From: an uncultured Oscillospiraceae bacterium
Lineage (GTDB): Bacteria > Bacillota > Clostridia > Oscillospirales > Oscillospiraceae
Length of the DNA: 10,541 nucleotides
Assembly: GCA_934572325.1 (NCBI GenBank)
Contig: CAKTKT010000061.1
Location: 1 to 10,541, forward strand
Direction: 5' to 3'
Part shown: one piece after another, positions 1 to 5,814 of the stretch
How the letters are laid out: every line of letters starts with the position of its first letter
Position numbering within the stretch: the stretch's first letter is position 1
Program-made: the position numbers and the translations under genes
Notes under the pieces: model-generated
Told to the model about the DNA's origin: nothing
The model's database searches: none
Seen by the model: only the letters and a program-made list of their open reading frames with translations

Positions 1-76
1 CACACACAGCAAGCCCTTTCGGCTGCTTGAACAATTTTTACTTCGAAATATTGTCTAACTTTTTGGGGTCACTTCA
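1..76 (-). mobile_element. IS3-family insertion sequence end (left copy, partial)
   Basis: Read on the minus strand this segment begins TGAAGTGACCCC followed by AAAAAGTTAGACA, the terminal sequence style of IS3-family (IS150-like) elements, which begin with TG. It matches 10466-10541 in inverted orientation at 75 of 76 positions (the one difference is at position 5), and the match stops exactly at the TG terminus. The IS body lies to the left, outside the window. Because both copies agree well beyond a normal short terminal repeat, they are the same end of the same element. I cannot tell which end it is, because no transposase codons are visible. Confidence 0.8.
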
Positions 77-123
77 CAAGTGGTTAGCTCTTGAAGTGAA
101 AACCTAAAAACATTTAGTCAAAA

Positions 124-147
124 GTCGTCACTTGGCGGAGTGGCGAC
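124..147 (-). other. Stem-loop over the stop codon of small ORF A
   Basis: Arms 124-132 and 139-147 pair with one C-A mismatch and a six-base loop, and enclose the TGA of the small ORF. On the minus strand the stem is followed by TTTT, so it could be a weak terminator. The equivalent stem in copy B keeps its pairing through a T-A to C-G double change. Confidence 0.45.
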
Positions 148-211
148 TTCTGCTTTTAATGATAAACTGGAACATAAGCTTTCGCAGTGTCAGAGTTATC
201 GTCAATCGCAT
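128..211 (-). CDS. Small ORF A, 27-residue basic hydrophobic peptide
   Basis: I do not recognise this peptide with certainty. The minus-strand ATG at 211 is preceded by GGAGGTGA with 6-7 bases of spacing, an excellent ribosome binding site. The peptide starts MRLTITLTLRKL, continues MFQFIIKSR and ends with an Arg/His/Lys-rich tail (SRHSAK). It is thus an alternating Thr/Ile/Leu stretch, then a short hydrophobic patch, then a positive tail. A second copy (small ORF B, 459-545) keeps the same reading frame, and most differences over the first 21 codons are silent (for example Thr, Leu and Arg codons) or conservative (Lys-Leu against Arg-Ile). This argues for selection on the peptide. It lies just inside the left IS, and no larger gene is joined to it. 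It could be a leader peptide, a type I toxin-like peptide, or the first small gene of a lost mobile element; none of these is shown. Confidence 0.6.
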   Translation of the reverse strand: MRLTITLTLRKLMFQFIIKSRSRHSAK

Positions 212-268
212 ACGCTTCACCTCCAATCTTGGAGATGTAGCCAGCCGCCTGCCGTTGTGCAGCACCCC

Positions 269-283
269 GGTACAATATGTACC
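269..283. promoter_or_regulatory. Palindrome GGTACAATATGTACC upstream of small ORF A
   Basis: Six-base arms GGTACA/TGTACC flank an ATA centre, 58 bases upstream of the small ORF A start. A near-identical palindrome lies upstream of small ORF B at 666-680. On the minus strand it contains TACATA and TATTGT, which could be part of a -10 element. It may therefore be an operator overlapping a promoter, but I see no convincing -35 box. Confidence 0.4.
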
Positions 284-288
284 GCATA

Positions 289-307
289 CAGCATATCACA
301 TATGCTG
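289..307. repeat. 19-bp palindrome CAGCATATCACATATGCTG
   Basis: Perfect eight-base arms flank a CAC centre, six bases from the GGTAC palindrome. It has no counterpart near small ORF B. It could be a second operator half or a small hairpin. Confidence 0.4.
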
Positions 308-455
308 CCAAAACGCAACGGAAATCAGCGAAAAAGAACAATAAAAACAACGCTGCGCGGCTTGATAGAAGCCAAGTCGGGCGGTATAATGTAAATGAAA
401 AGGGTGCTGCGACAAGCGGTTAGCCCAACAAATTCAGGTTGCTAAATATTAGAAG

Positions 456-575
456 CCGTCACTTGTGGCTTAAGTGGCGGTTTCTGCTTTTAATGATAAA
501 CTGGAACATTATCCTGCGTAATGTGAGAGTTATCGTCAAACGCATGATCTCACCTCTTTTGCGGAGATGTGACTA
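456..575 (-). repeat. Tandem repeat unit, copy B (carries small ORF B)
   Basis: Partner of copy A at 124-238, offset by about 330 bases, with the same order of parts: hairpin, identical 28-nt block (482-509), identical 13-nt block (527-539), ribosome binding site. Confidence 0.75.
459..545 (-). CDS. Small ORF B, 28-residue paralogue of small ORF A
   Basis: The minus-strand ATG at 545 follows AGAGGTGA with good spacing. The peptide begins MRLTITLTLRRI, continues MFQFIIKSR and ends NRHLSHK. The first 21 residues match small ORF A apart from Lys-Leu changed to Arg-Ile; the tails differ more, and one extra codon is present. The stop codon is enclosed by a stem-loop (456-464 with 472-480). Whatever the first copy does, this one probably does as well. 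Function is unknown to me. The alternative is that both are non-coding RNAs whose open frame is incidental, but the paired strong ribosome binding sites and silent differences argue against that. Confidence 0.6.
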   Translation of the reverse strand: MRLTITLTLRRIMFQFIIKSRNRHLSHK

Positions 576-598
576 ACTACCGCCTTGCGGTATAAGTT

Positions 599-634
599 CG
601 CGTTGACCAAATCAAAGATTTGGACGCTTACTTA
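599..634 (+). repeat. 36-bp dispersed repeat, copy 1 (inverted relative to 3516-3551)
   Basis: CGCGTTGACCAAATCAAAG and the following bases to 634 recur as the reverse complement at 3516-3551 with one clear mismatch (A against C at the centre). The repeat has an internal palindrome CCAAATC-AAA-GATTTGG (607-623). The two copies lie on either side of the first large surface gene. Confidence 0.7.
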
Positions 635-665
635 CGTCTGCGGCGTTTGTATACAGCGTCCTCAG

Positions 666-680
666 GGTACTATATGTACC
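666..680. promoter_or_regulatory. Palindrome GGTACTATATGTACC upstream of small ORF B
   Basis: This differs from the palindrome at 269-283 by a single base (T for A at the sixth position). It lies 121 bases upstream of the small ORF B start and, read on the minus strand, contains TATAGT. Recurrence upstream of both small ORFs suggests a shared regulator or promoter element. Confidence 0.4.
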
Positions 681-920
681 ATCCCTGGAATACCACACCC
701 CACGGCAAAAGGCAGCAGGATTTCCCAAAAGCGGAATCCGGCGCAGCTCAAAGAACAGAGGGGCGGGTGCGGCGTTGTGCGGGTGCAAGGCGGCGGGGCG
801 GGTTGCGGCCGGCTATCTCCATATATTCCCTTTGAAAAAAACCGACCGCACACGGGAACATTTACGCAAGTCCTGCGTCATATGAATCGGAAGGCACAGC
901 GGCGGCGCAAACGGCAGCGC

Positions 921-957
921 TTACAAAAAAATGATGAAGAATTGCATTTTTTTGTAA
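921..957. repeat. Perfect 13-bp A/T inverted repeat next to the promoter
   Basis: TTACAAAAAAATG (921-933) and its exact reverse complement (945-957) flank an 11-base loop. It ends nine bases before the -35 box of the following gene. It could be an operator, an A-tract activator (UP-like) element, or a bidirectional terminator shielding the gene from upstream transcription, since it provides T-runs on both strands. Confidence 0.5.
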
Positions 958-965
958 TGATTTAG

Positions 966-994
966 TTGCCATTACGCAAAAAGTGTGGTATAGT
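966..994 (+). promoter_or_regulatory. Sigma-70-type promoter for the first Ig-like protein gene
   Basis: The -35 box TTGCCA (966-971), a 17-base spacer and the -10 box TATAGT (989-994) give a transcription start near 1001, about 50 bases ahead of the start codon at 1050. Confidence 0.75.
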
Positions 995-1049
995 ATTGAT
1001 GCGTAACAGGACGCTGATGCAAATAACCTCAATCAGGGAGGAAGATAAT

Positions 1050-3257
1050 ATGAAAACTATGAAGAAAGCAATTTCCGTGCTGCTTCTGGTGTGCATGGTC
1101 TCCGCGCTGTGCTCCGCCGGAGCGTATGCGGATGAAAAGCAAATGAACTTTGACAATGTTCCCAATACTATGAGCGTCGGAGATTCCGTCAGTAACATTA
1201 GCGTATCAGGTCAAGACACAAGCAAAACTTATAATTGGGAGAATCTTGCTTCTTCCCAATCGGACGTAATTCAGATTGTTGATAATAATACTATCAGAGC
1301 GCTTAAAGCCGGAAAATCAACTCTCACATCTAAGTGCTGGCTTTCCGGCGATGGCGTTACCGGCTATGACAATGCCGAAGAGAAGTATATTGCCACAAAG
1401 GAAATTACGGTAGTTGACCCTGCCGCACAGCTCGCCGCAGAGATAACCCAAAGCAGCAAGACCTTGACTGTCACCGCCAGCAAGGGCGGTACGCCTGCAA
1501 CTATAACAAACGTAGATTGGAGCTCCAGCAACACCAACATAACGGTTACCAGTAACGGCGGCAACATTGCAACGGCTACGATTGCAAGCACTACTCCCGA
1601 TGCCGACCAAACTGCGACCATCACCGCCAATGTGACGGTTGATGGCGGCGGAACGGCGATTGCCACCAAAGACGTGACGATTCCAAAAGCCAATATTCCT
1701 GTAACGAGCGTTACGGTCACTCCCGCCACCGCTACTCTTGTTAAAGGCAGCAATGTTGCTTTGACCGCAACTGTGAATCCTAATAATGCCACTGATAAAA
1801 ATGTCACATGGAGCGCAGATCCTGATGTCCTTAGCTGGACTGCCGCAGGTGTTTTTACAGTCAAAGACGGCGCAACCGTAACTGACAATATGACTGTCAG
1901 CGTCACTGCGACTGCCGGAAACATAACGAGCGCTCCCGCCACCATTACGATTTCAGTTCCCGCAAAGCCTGTTCAGGCAACGAAACTTGTGATAACCGCC
2001 GACAACGGCAAGACCACCATCGAGGCTTACTCCAGTGTTCAGCTCAAGTACTCTGTAGAGCCTACCGGTGCGGGCATTGATCCAAAGACTCTAAGGTGGG
2101 AGTCCGCAGATACCGGCATTGCAACTGTTGATAATAACGGGCTCGTCTCCGGCGTAAAGAGCGGCACTGTTAAGATAACTGCCACGGCTGCTGACATTAG
2201 CAATCCTGCGAATATCGTCCGTGGGGATATAACAATCACAGTCATTCCTGTGAAGGTCAACAAGATCGAGCTTGTATCCGGCGTCAGCATAGAGGTCGGT
2301 AATACCAAAACCATCACGGCTACGGCGCTACCCGCAAACGCCGAGAACAGGAAGCTCACATGGGGATCCAACAGTCCCGAGGTTGCTTCCGTGACGCCCG
2401 ACTCCAACGACAGCTCCACGGCCATTATCACAGCGAACAAGGTCGGCACTGCGGTCATAACCGCGACTGCGGCAGACGGCAGCGGAACTTCGGCACAATG
2501 CACCGTCACCGTCACCGAGCCTGCGGCTTACAGGGTCGTTATAACGCCGAACTCCATGACCCTCGGGCAGGGCAATGTCGGTTACTTCACCGCAATCATT
2601 AAGGATAAGAATGGCAATAACGTCTCCGGCAGCGACAAAAGCGTTACTTGGAGATTCACCGGCGATGCGACCAAAGGAATAGGCATAACCGACAACGGCT
2701 ATAACGCAACCAACAAAAATTACACGGCTACCGTCCTCGGCAGGTTTAACCGCAACTACACCGTATATGCAGAATGCAAGATTGGAACTGTAACCTACAA
2801 TGACACCGCCAGCGTCACGGTCAGCTACGCCCCTGCAATTGTCAGCGGTCAGAACGCCGTATACAACGGACGCGACGCTATGTCTTTCCTCGTCAACGAT
2901 TCTTTCGATAACTTCACCAGACCTCTGTACGTTGACGGTCGGGCAGTCAACGAGAATTTCTACTCCATCTCGAGATACGGCGATGAAGGCTACCTCGTTG
3001 TGACGCTCAACCAGTCGTTCCTCAACTTCCTGTGCCAGTACTACAACAATAACGGCTACCACACCATCTCCATCGGCACGAAGTACGGCGCGGCAGCGAG
3101 CTACTTCCGCACATGGGGCACGGCGTCCAGCTTCTACGGCGTCAAAACCGGCGACGATGCGAACCTCGGTCTGTGGGCGGCGCTGCTCGCGGTGAGCGCA
3201 GTGGGCGCGGGCGCGGCTGTGGTCATCTACAAGCGCCGGAAGAAAAACAACGGATAA
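1050..3257 (+). CDS. Secreted multi-domain bacterial Ig-like surface protein, 735 aa
   Basis: A probable cell-surface adhesin or wall-associated structural protein. The start at 1050 is chosen because AGGGAGG lies eight bases upstream and it opens directly on a signal peptide (1-27, cleavage after AYA before DEK). A longer frame from 966 would begin inside the promoter. About six BIG2-type beta-sandwich modules follow (roughly 28-122, 127-212, 215-305, 308-399, 401-491, 493-593), with the family marks: Thr/Val-rich strands, V-T-W-S repeats, 'GxxxI/VTATA', 'ALPANAENRKLTW'. A C-terminal module (596-690) has the style 'LYVDGRAV...GYLVVTL...HTISI' common just before anchors. The tail is VKTGDD, a membrane segment (707-728) and KRRKKNNG. 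This resembles a sortase signal, but a true LPxTG is absent, so anchoring may be membrane-only or use a variant sortase. GC rises from about 38% early in the gene to about 67% near its end in sampled 60-base stretches. The ligand is unknown. Confidence 0.85.
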   Translation: MKTMKKAISVLLLVCMVSALCSAGAYADEKQMNFDNVPNTMSVGDSVSNISVSGQDTSKTYNWENLASSQSDVIQIVDNNTIRALKAGKSTLTSKCWLSGDGVTGYDNAEEKYIATKEITVVDPAAQLAAEITQSSKTLTVTASKGGTPATITNVDWSSSNTNITVTSNGGNIATATIASTTPDADQTATITANVTVDGGGTAIATKDVTIPKANIPVTSVTVTPATATLVKGSNVALTATVNPNNATDKNVTWSADPDVLSWTAAGVFTVKDGATVTDNMTVSVTATAGNITSAPATITISVPAKPVQATKLVITADNGKTTIEAYSSVQLKYSVEPTGAGIDPKTLRWESADTGIATVDNNGLVSGVKSGTVKITATAADISNPANIVRGDITITVIPVKVNKIELVSGVSIEVGNTKTITATALPANAENRKLTWGSNSPEVASVTPDSNDSSTAIITANKVGTAVITATAADGSGTSAQCTVTVTEPAAYRVVITPNSMTLGQGNVGYFTAIIKDKNGNNVSGSDKSVTWRFTGDATKGIGITDNGYNATNKNYTATVLGRFNRNYTVYAECKIGTVTYNDTASVTVSYAPAIVSGQNAVYNGRDAMSFLVNDSFDNFTRPLYVDGRAVNENFYSISRYGDEGYLVVTLNQSFLNFLCQYYNNNGYHTISIGTKYGAAASYFRTWGTASSFYGVKTGDDANLGLWAALLAVSAVGAGAAVVIYKRRKKNNG

Positions 3258-3259
3258 TC

Positions 3260-3286
3260 AACACGCATAACACGCATAACACGCAA
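3260..3286 (+). repeat. Three tandem 9-bp units
   Basis: AACACGCAT is repeated twice and followed by a third near copy (AACACGCAA). The third unit runs into the left arm of the terminator, so it looks like slippage duplication of the terminator foot. Confidence 0.7.
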
Positions 3287-3327
3287 TCATCCCTGCGGCA
3301 AACGCCGCGGGGATGATTGCGTGTTTG
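3279..3327 (+). terminator. Long terminator hairpin after the first surface gene
   Basis: A 21-bp stem (3279-3299 with 3304-3324, one T-G wobble) has an AAAC loop and lies 22 bases after the stop codon. The following T-run is short (TTTGT), but the stem is very strong. Confidence 0.75.
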
Positions 3328-3342
3328 TCAAAGAAGCCTTCT

Positions 3343-3514
3343 CCTTGAGTAACCGCTGAATAAATAGCTGTCAGTGTCTGAACGGATAATTTCCCGTCTG
3401 ATTTCATGAGCTTTTTTTGAAATACACAAAGTATTCCTGCAAAAAACTCATTTTATCAGCCGAAAAATCCTCTCGCCCAGCCATCTGACGTATTTAATCA
3501 GCGGTTACTTGAGG
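3343..3514. mobile_element. 172-bp MITE-like element with 24-bp terminal inverted repeats
   Basis: The left arm (3343-3366) and right arm (3491-3514) are inverted repeats matching at 21 of 24 positions, with the core AGTAACCGCTGA. The interior is A/T-rich and non-coding, without a transposase. This is the structure of a miniature inverted-repeat element mobilised in trans. The family is not identified. Confidence 0.6.
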
Positions 3515-3515
3515 A

Positions 3516-3551
3516 TAAGTAAGCGTCCAAAGCTTTGATTTGGTCAACGCG
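3516..3551 (-). repeat. 36-bp dispersed repeat, copy 2
   Basis: Reverse complement of 599-634. It directly abuts the right arm of the MITE-like element, so it may belong to a longer composite repeat. Confidence 0.7.
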
Positions 3552-3573
3552 CACTTATGCCCATGGCTAAGGT

Positions 3574-3700
3574 GGTTCGCGGAGCGAACCGGATGAGGTG
3601 TTATAGGTGCACATAATGCTTGCTTTGCGGCAAAATGTACACTTTTCCACCTCATCAGTCACTTCGTGACAGCTTCCCCTCAAAGGGGAAGCCTTTAAAA
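3574..3700. repeat. REP-like palindromic repeat cluster
   Basis: A chain of small hairpins: GGTTCGC-GGA-GCGAACC (3574-3590), GGATGAGGTG answered by CACCTCATC further on, GTCACTTCGTGAC, and CTTCCCCT-CAA-AGGGGAAG (3673-3691), ending GCCTTTAAAA. A degenerate relative sits at 5637-5716. The arrangement matches short extragenic repeats that are abundant in gut Clostridia genomes; that family statement is from memory. Confidence 0.55.
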
Positions 3701-3708
3701 TACGGTAT

Positions 3709-3736
3709 CTGCGGTTTGAACGACCGCGGTTTTTTT
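3709..3736 (+). terminator. Rho-independent terminator
   Basis: A seven-pair stem (3709-3715 with 3723-3729, one wobble) is followed by seven T residues. No gene ends immediately before it, so it probably belongs to the repeat cluster or isolates the next gene from read-through. Confidence 0.65.
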
Positions 3737-3798
3737 GTCAGATATTTTTGAAGCATAATGAAACCTTTTTGCGTTATCCGCGTCTTATATCACAGCAG

Positions 3799-3817
3799 GG
3801 AAAACCGCGAGTTTTCC
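3799..3817. promoter_or_regulatory. Palindrome GGAAAAC-CGCGA-GTTTTCC upstream of the second promoter
   Basis: Perfect seven-base arms end ten bases before the -35 box. The spacing resembles the inverted repeat upstream of the first surface gene, although the sequences differ. It is a candidate operator or activator site. Confidence 0.4.
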
Positions 3818-3826
3818 ATATCGCTG

Positions 3827-3855
3827 TTGCATTTGCGCGGCGCATCATGTATAAT
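3827..3855 (+). promoter_or_regulatory. Sigma-70-type promoter for the second Ig-like protein gene
   Basis: The -35 box TTGCAT (3827-3832), a 17-base spacer and a consensus -10 box TATAAT (3850-3855) give a start near 3862. The leader of about 54 bases contains a small hairpin (3868-3882). Confidence 0.8.
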
Positions 3856-3867
3856 ATTATGTAACCC

Positions 3868-3882
3868 TGACGCTTCGCGTCA
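3868..3882 (+). other. Small 5'-leader hairpin
   Basis: TGACGC-TTC-GCGTCA forms a perfect six-pair stem at the start of the predicted leader. It may stabilise the transcript; it is too small to be a riboswitch. Confidence 0.35.
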
Positions 3883-3915
3883 ATACAGCGCGAGGGTCAG
3901 TTATGGAGGAGCATT

Positions 3916-5616
3916 ATGAAAAAGAAATATCTGCGGATAATCATGAGCCTGGCACTCGCCGCGGTGCTGGTGCTATCGCTGTCCGCCGCCGCCTTTGCGG
4001 ACGGCATAACCTTCACGAAAAACCTCGACGCAAGCATCTCCGTCGCCGCAGGGCAGCAGGTCACGCTCAGCGTCGCGGCGACGCTTGACGGCGTACCGGG
4101 AGCAGAGATCAGCTATATGTGGTACACCGACAGCAGCGCCGCTCAGGGCGGCAGCAACTATACCTTCACCCCGTCGGGCAACTGCACCGTGTACTGCGTG
4201 GCGACTGCCCGCGACAACGGCGCTGTAGTCGCCGAGGGCTCATCCGTGAGGTGTGCGGTCGTCGTGAACGCCGCGCCCACCGTCGCCCCGACGGCAGCGC
4301 CCTCCGGCGTTCCCACGCCCAGCATAACCGCGCAGCCCTCCTCGGCGAATCTCGCCCCCGGACAGACCGCCACGCTCACCGTCGGCGCTGTCTGCCCCAA
4401 TCTCGGCAACGGCGCGGCGCTGTACTACCAGTGGTTCAAGAGCACGAGCAGCAACGGCGCAAACGCCGTCCAGATAAACGGCGCGACCGGCAGCAGCTAC
4501 ACGCCGCCCGCCGCGACCACCGGCACGACATATTACTTTGTCGGCATAAAGGCATCGTACAACGGGCAGTTCAGCTCTCCGGTGTACTCCAACGTTGTGT
4601 ACGTCAGCTATAACGGCGGCGGCTCCGTCATGAACGGCGGCGCGCTGAGGATAACGAAGAACCCCACCGGAGAGACCGTGGACGCGGGCGGCTCCGCCAC
4701 GTTCGTGGCGCGCGCGGACAACGCATACAGCCGCGTGTGGCGCATCGTCAGCAAGGACACCACCAAGACCGTCACCGCAAAGGAGGCGGCGGCGTACTTC
4801 GGCAACGGGCTCACCGTCTCGGGCGCGGACACAGACACCCTTGTGCTCTCCAAGATCCCGGCGAGCATGAACGAGTGGAGCGTGGAGTGCAAGTTCATAG
4901 GCGCGGACGGCAGGACCTTCCTGTGCACCACGGGCGCGATAATCCGCGTGCGCGGCGCGTCGTCCGGCGGCAGCAGCTCCGGCACGGCGAGCAAGCCGCA
5001 GGCGACATATAACCCGAGCGCCGCCGTCACCACCGCGCCCACCGCCTCTCCGGCGGTGAGCACGACGCCCAACACCGGAGACGCGAGCGCCGCGCCCGCC
5101 GCGCCCACCATCTCCACCCAGCCGGTCGGCGCAGTGCTCTCCGAGGGCGAGACCACCACGCTCTCCGTCAGCGCGTCCGCTCCTGCGGGCGAGACCCTCC
5201 ACTACCAGTGGTACAGGAGCGACGTGAGCAGCAACGCCAACGGCACGAAGATCCCCGGCGCGGAGTCGCCCACCTACGTGCCCGACACCATCTCCGGCAG
5301 CAAGTATTACTATGTGGGCGTGTGGTCGTCCGACGGCACGACGGACAGCAGGATCGTCTACTCCTCCCCCGTGTCCGTCACCTACACCGCGCCCCTCGCC
5401 TCCCCCTCTCCCAGCCCTGACGTCAAGGACGAGGACGGCAGCGGCTTTGCAATGGGCGTGTGGCTGCCGGTCATTGCGATGATACTCGCCGCGGCGGCTA
5501 TCGGCGTGGGTATGTTCTTCCTGCTGAAGAACGCCGGAGGGAAGAAGAAGTCCGGCTCGCGCGGGAATTACTACGACGACGGCGACTACGACGAGCGGGA
5601 CGATTACCGCCGGTAA
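3916..5616 (+). CDS. Membrane-anchored Ig-like surface protein with acidic tail, 566 aa
   Basis: A probable cell-surface protein. The start follows GGAGGA by five bases; the in-frame signal peptide (1-28, cleavage after AFA before DG) supports it. Four Ig-like modules are visible: 29-117, 136-232, 243-347 and 393-491. The second and fourth carry the marks 'QPSSANLAPGQTATL' / 'QPVGAVLSEGETTTL', then YQW(F/Y), then 'INGATGSSYTPP' / 'IPGAESPTYVPD', then a YY(F/Y)VG strand. Pro/Thr/Ala-rich linkers (118-135, 348-392, 492-508) separate them. One membrane helix (about 513-537) is followed by a Lys/Gly stretch and a short Asp/Tyr/Arg-rich tail (NYYDDGDYDERDDYRR). There is no sortase motif, so it is held by its helix. 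It is not a close copy of the neighbouring gene despite the shared design, and its GC is very high. The binding partner is unknown. Confidence 0.85.
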   Translation: MKKKYLRIIMSLALAAVLVLSLSAAAFADGITFTKNLDASISVAAGQQVTLSVAATLDGVPGAEISYMWYTDSSAAQGGSNYTFTPSGNCTVYCVATARDNGAVVAEGSSVRCAVVVNAAPTVAPTAAPSGVPTPSITAQPSSANLAPGQTATLTVGAVCPNLGNGAALYYQWFKSTSSNGANAVQINGATGSSYTPPAATTGTTYYFVGIKASYNGQFSSPVYSNVVYVSYNGGGSVMNGGALRITKNPTGETVDAGGSATFVARADNAYSRVWRIVSKDTTKTVTAKEAAAYFGNGLTVSGADTDTLVLSKIPASMNEWSVECKFIGADGRTFLCTTGAIIRVRGASSGGSSSGTASKPQATYNPSAAVTTAPTASPAVSTTPNTGDASAAPAAPTISTQPVGAVLSEGETTTLSVSASAPAGETLHYQWYRSDVSSNANGTKIPGAESPTYVPDTISGSKYYYVGVWSSDGTTDSRIVYSSPVSVTYTAPLASPSPSPDVKDEDGSGFAMGVWLPVIAMILAAAAIGVGMFFLLKNAGGKKKSGSRGNYYDDGDYDERDDYRR

Positions 5617-5636
5617 GCGGCGGCAAGCACATATGC

Positions 5637-5716
5637 GGATGAGGCGTCCTGCGCGGGAGGTATTCGGCGTTATACACCTCATCAGTCAGCCTTACGTCAA
5701 GGAGAAGCCTTTAAAA
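5637..5716. repeat. Degenerate copy of the REP-like repeat
   Basis: GGATGAGGCG, then ACACCTCATCAGTCAG, then AGAAGCCTTTAAAA keep the order of the 3591-3700 copy, but the middle hairpins are lost. Like that copy, it sits between a surface gene and a terminator. Confidence 0.5.
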
Positions 5717-5740
5717 AAGCGGCGTTCGCGCCGCTTTTTT
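5713..5740 (+). terminator. Strong terminator after the second surface gene
   Basis: AAAAAAGCGGCG, a TTCG tetraloop and the exact complement CGCCGCTTTTTT make a perfect 12-pair stem. The T-run is present on both strands, so it can act in either direction. Confidence 0.85.
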
Positions 5741-5814
5741 GTTCAGCATATCAAGGGATTTCCTCAAGGATAAGGCTTTTTGCGTATAGAATTTAAGGAA
5801 AAGGAACGCACGCC

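Larger units (their letters stand above)
124..238 (-). repeat. Tandem repeat unit, copy A (carries small ORF A)
   Basis: This unit aligns with copy B at 456-575. It holds a 28-nt block (148-175) identical to 482-509, an identical 13-nt block (193-205 against 527-539), the ribosome binding site, and a hairpin over the stop codon. The sequence between the identical blocks has diverged, mostly at silent codon positions of the small ORF. Confidence 0.75.
546..1049. other. Gene-free upstream region with repeats and a promoter
   Basis: No believable coding region is seen on either strand here. Open frames exist but lack ribosome binding sites and have no recognisable composition. The region holds the 599-634 repeat, the palindrome at 666-680, the A/T inverted repeat at 921-957 and the promoter at 966-994. 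The 740-820 part is strongly G-rich on the plus strand and I see no further structure in it. Confidence 0.5.

Noticed and set aside
140..394. Plus-strand open frames over the small ORF region
   Set aside because: They lack ribosome binding sites and are not conserved between the two repeat copies, unlike the minus-strand frames.
585..965. 126-codon plus-strand open frame
   Set aside because: No ribosome binding site, a composition driven by the G-rich stretch at 740-820, and it runs over the A/T inverted repeat just before the promoter.
2328..3062. Long minus-strand open frames opposite the first Ig-like gene (also 1364-1945 and 2039-2515)
   Set aside because: Valine-rich, repetitive translations mirror the Thr/Ala codons of the real gene; there is no start signal.
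3868..3915. Riboswitch in the leader of the second Ig-like gene
   Set aside because: The leader is only about 54 bases, with one six-pair hairpin and no terminator or anti-terminator pairing.
4240..5682. A 480-codon open frame on the minus strand opposite the second Ig-like gene
   Set aside because: It is Arg/Ala/Gly/His-rich with no ribosome binding site or recognisable domain. It is the expected antisense shadow of a very GC-rich gene.
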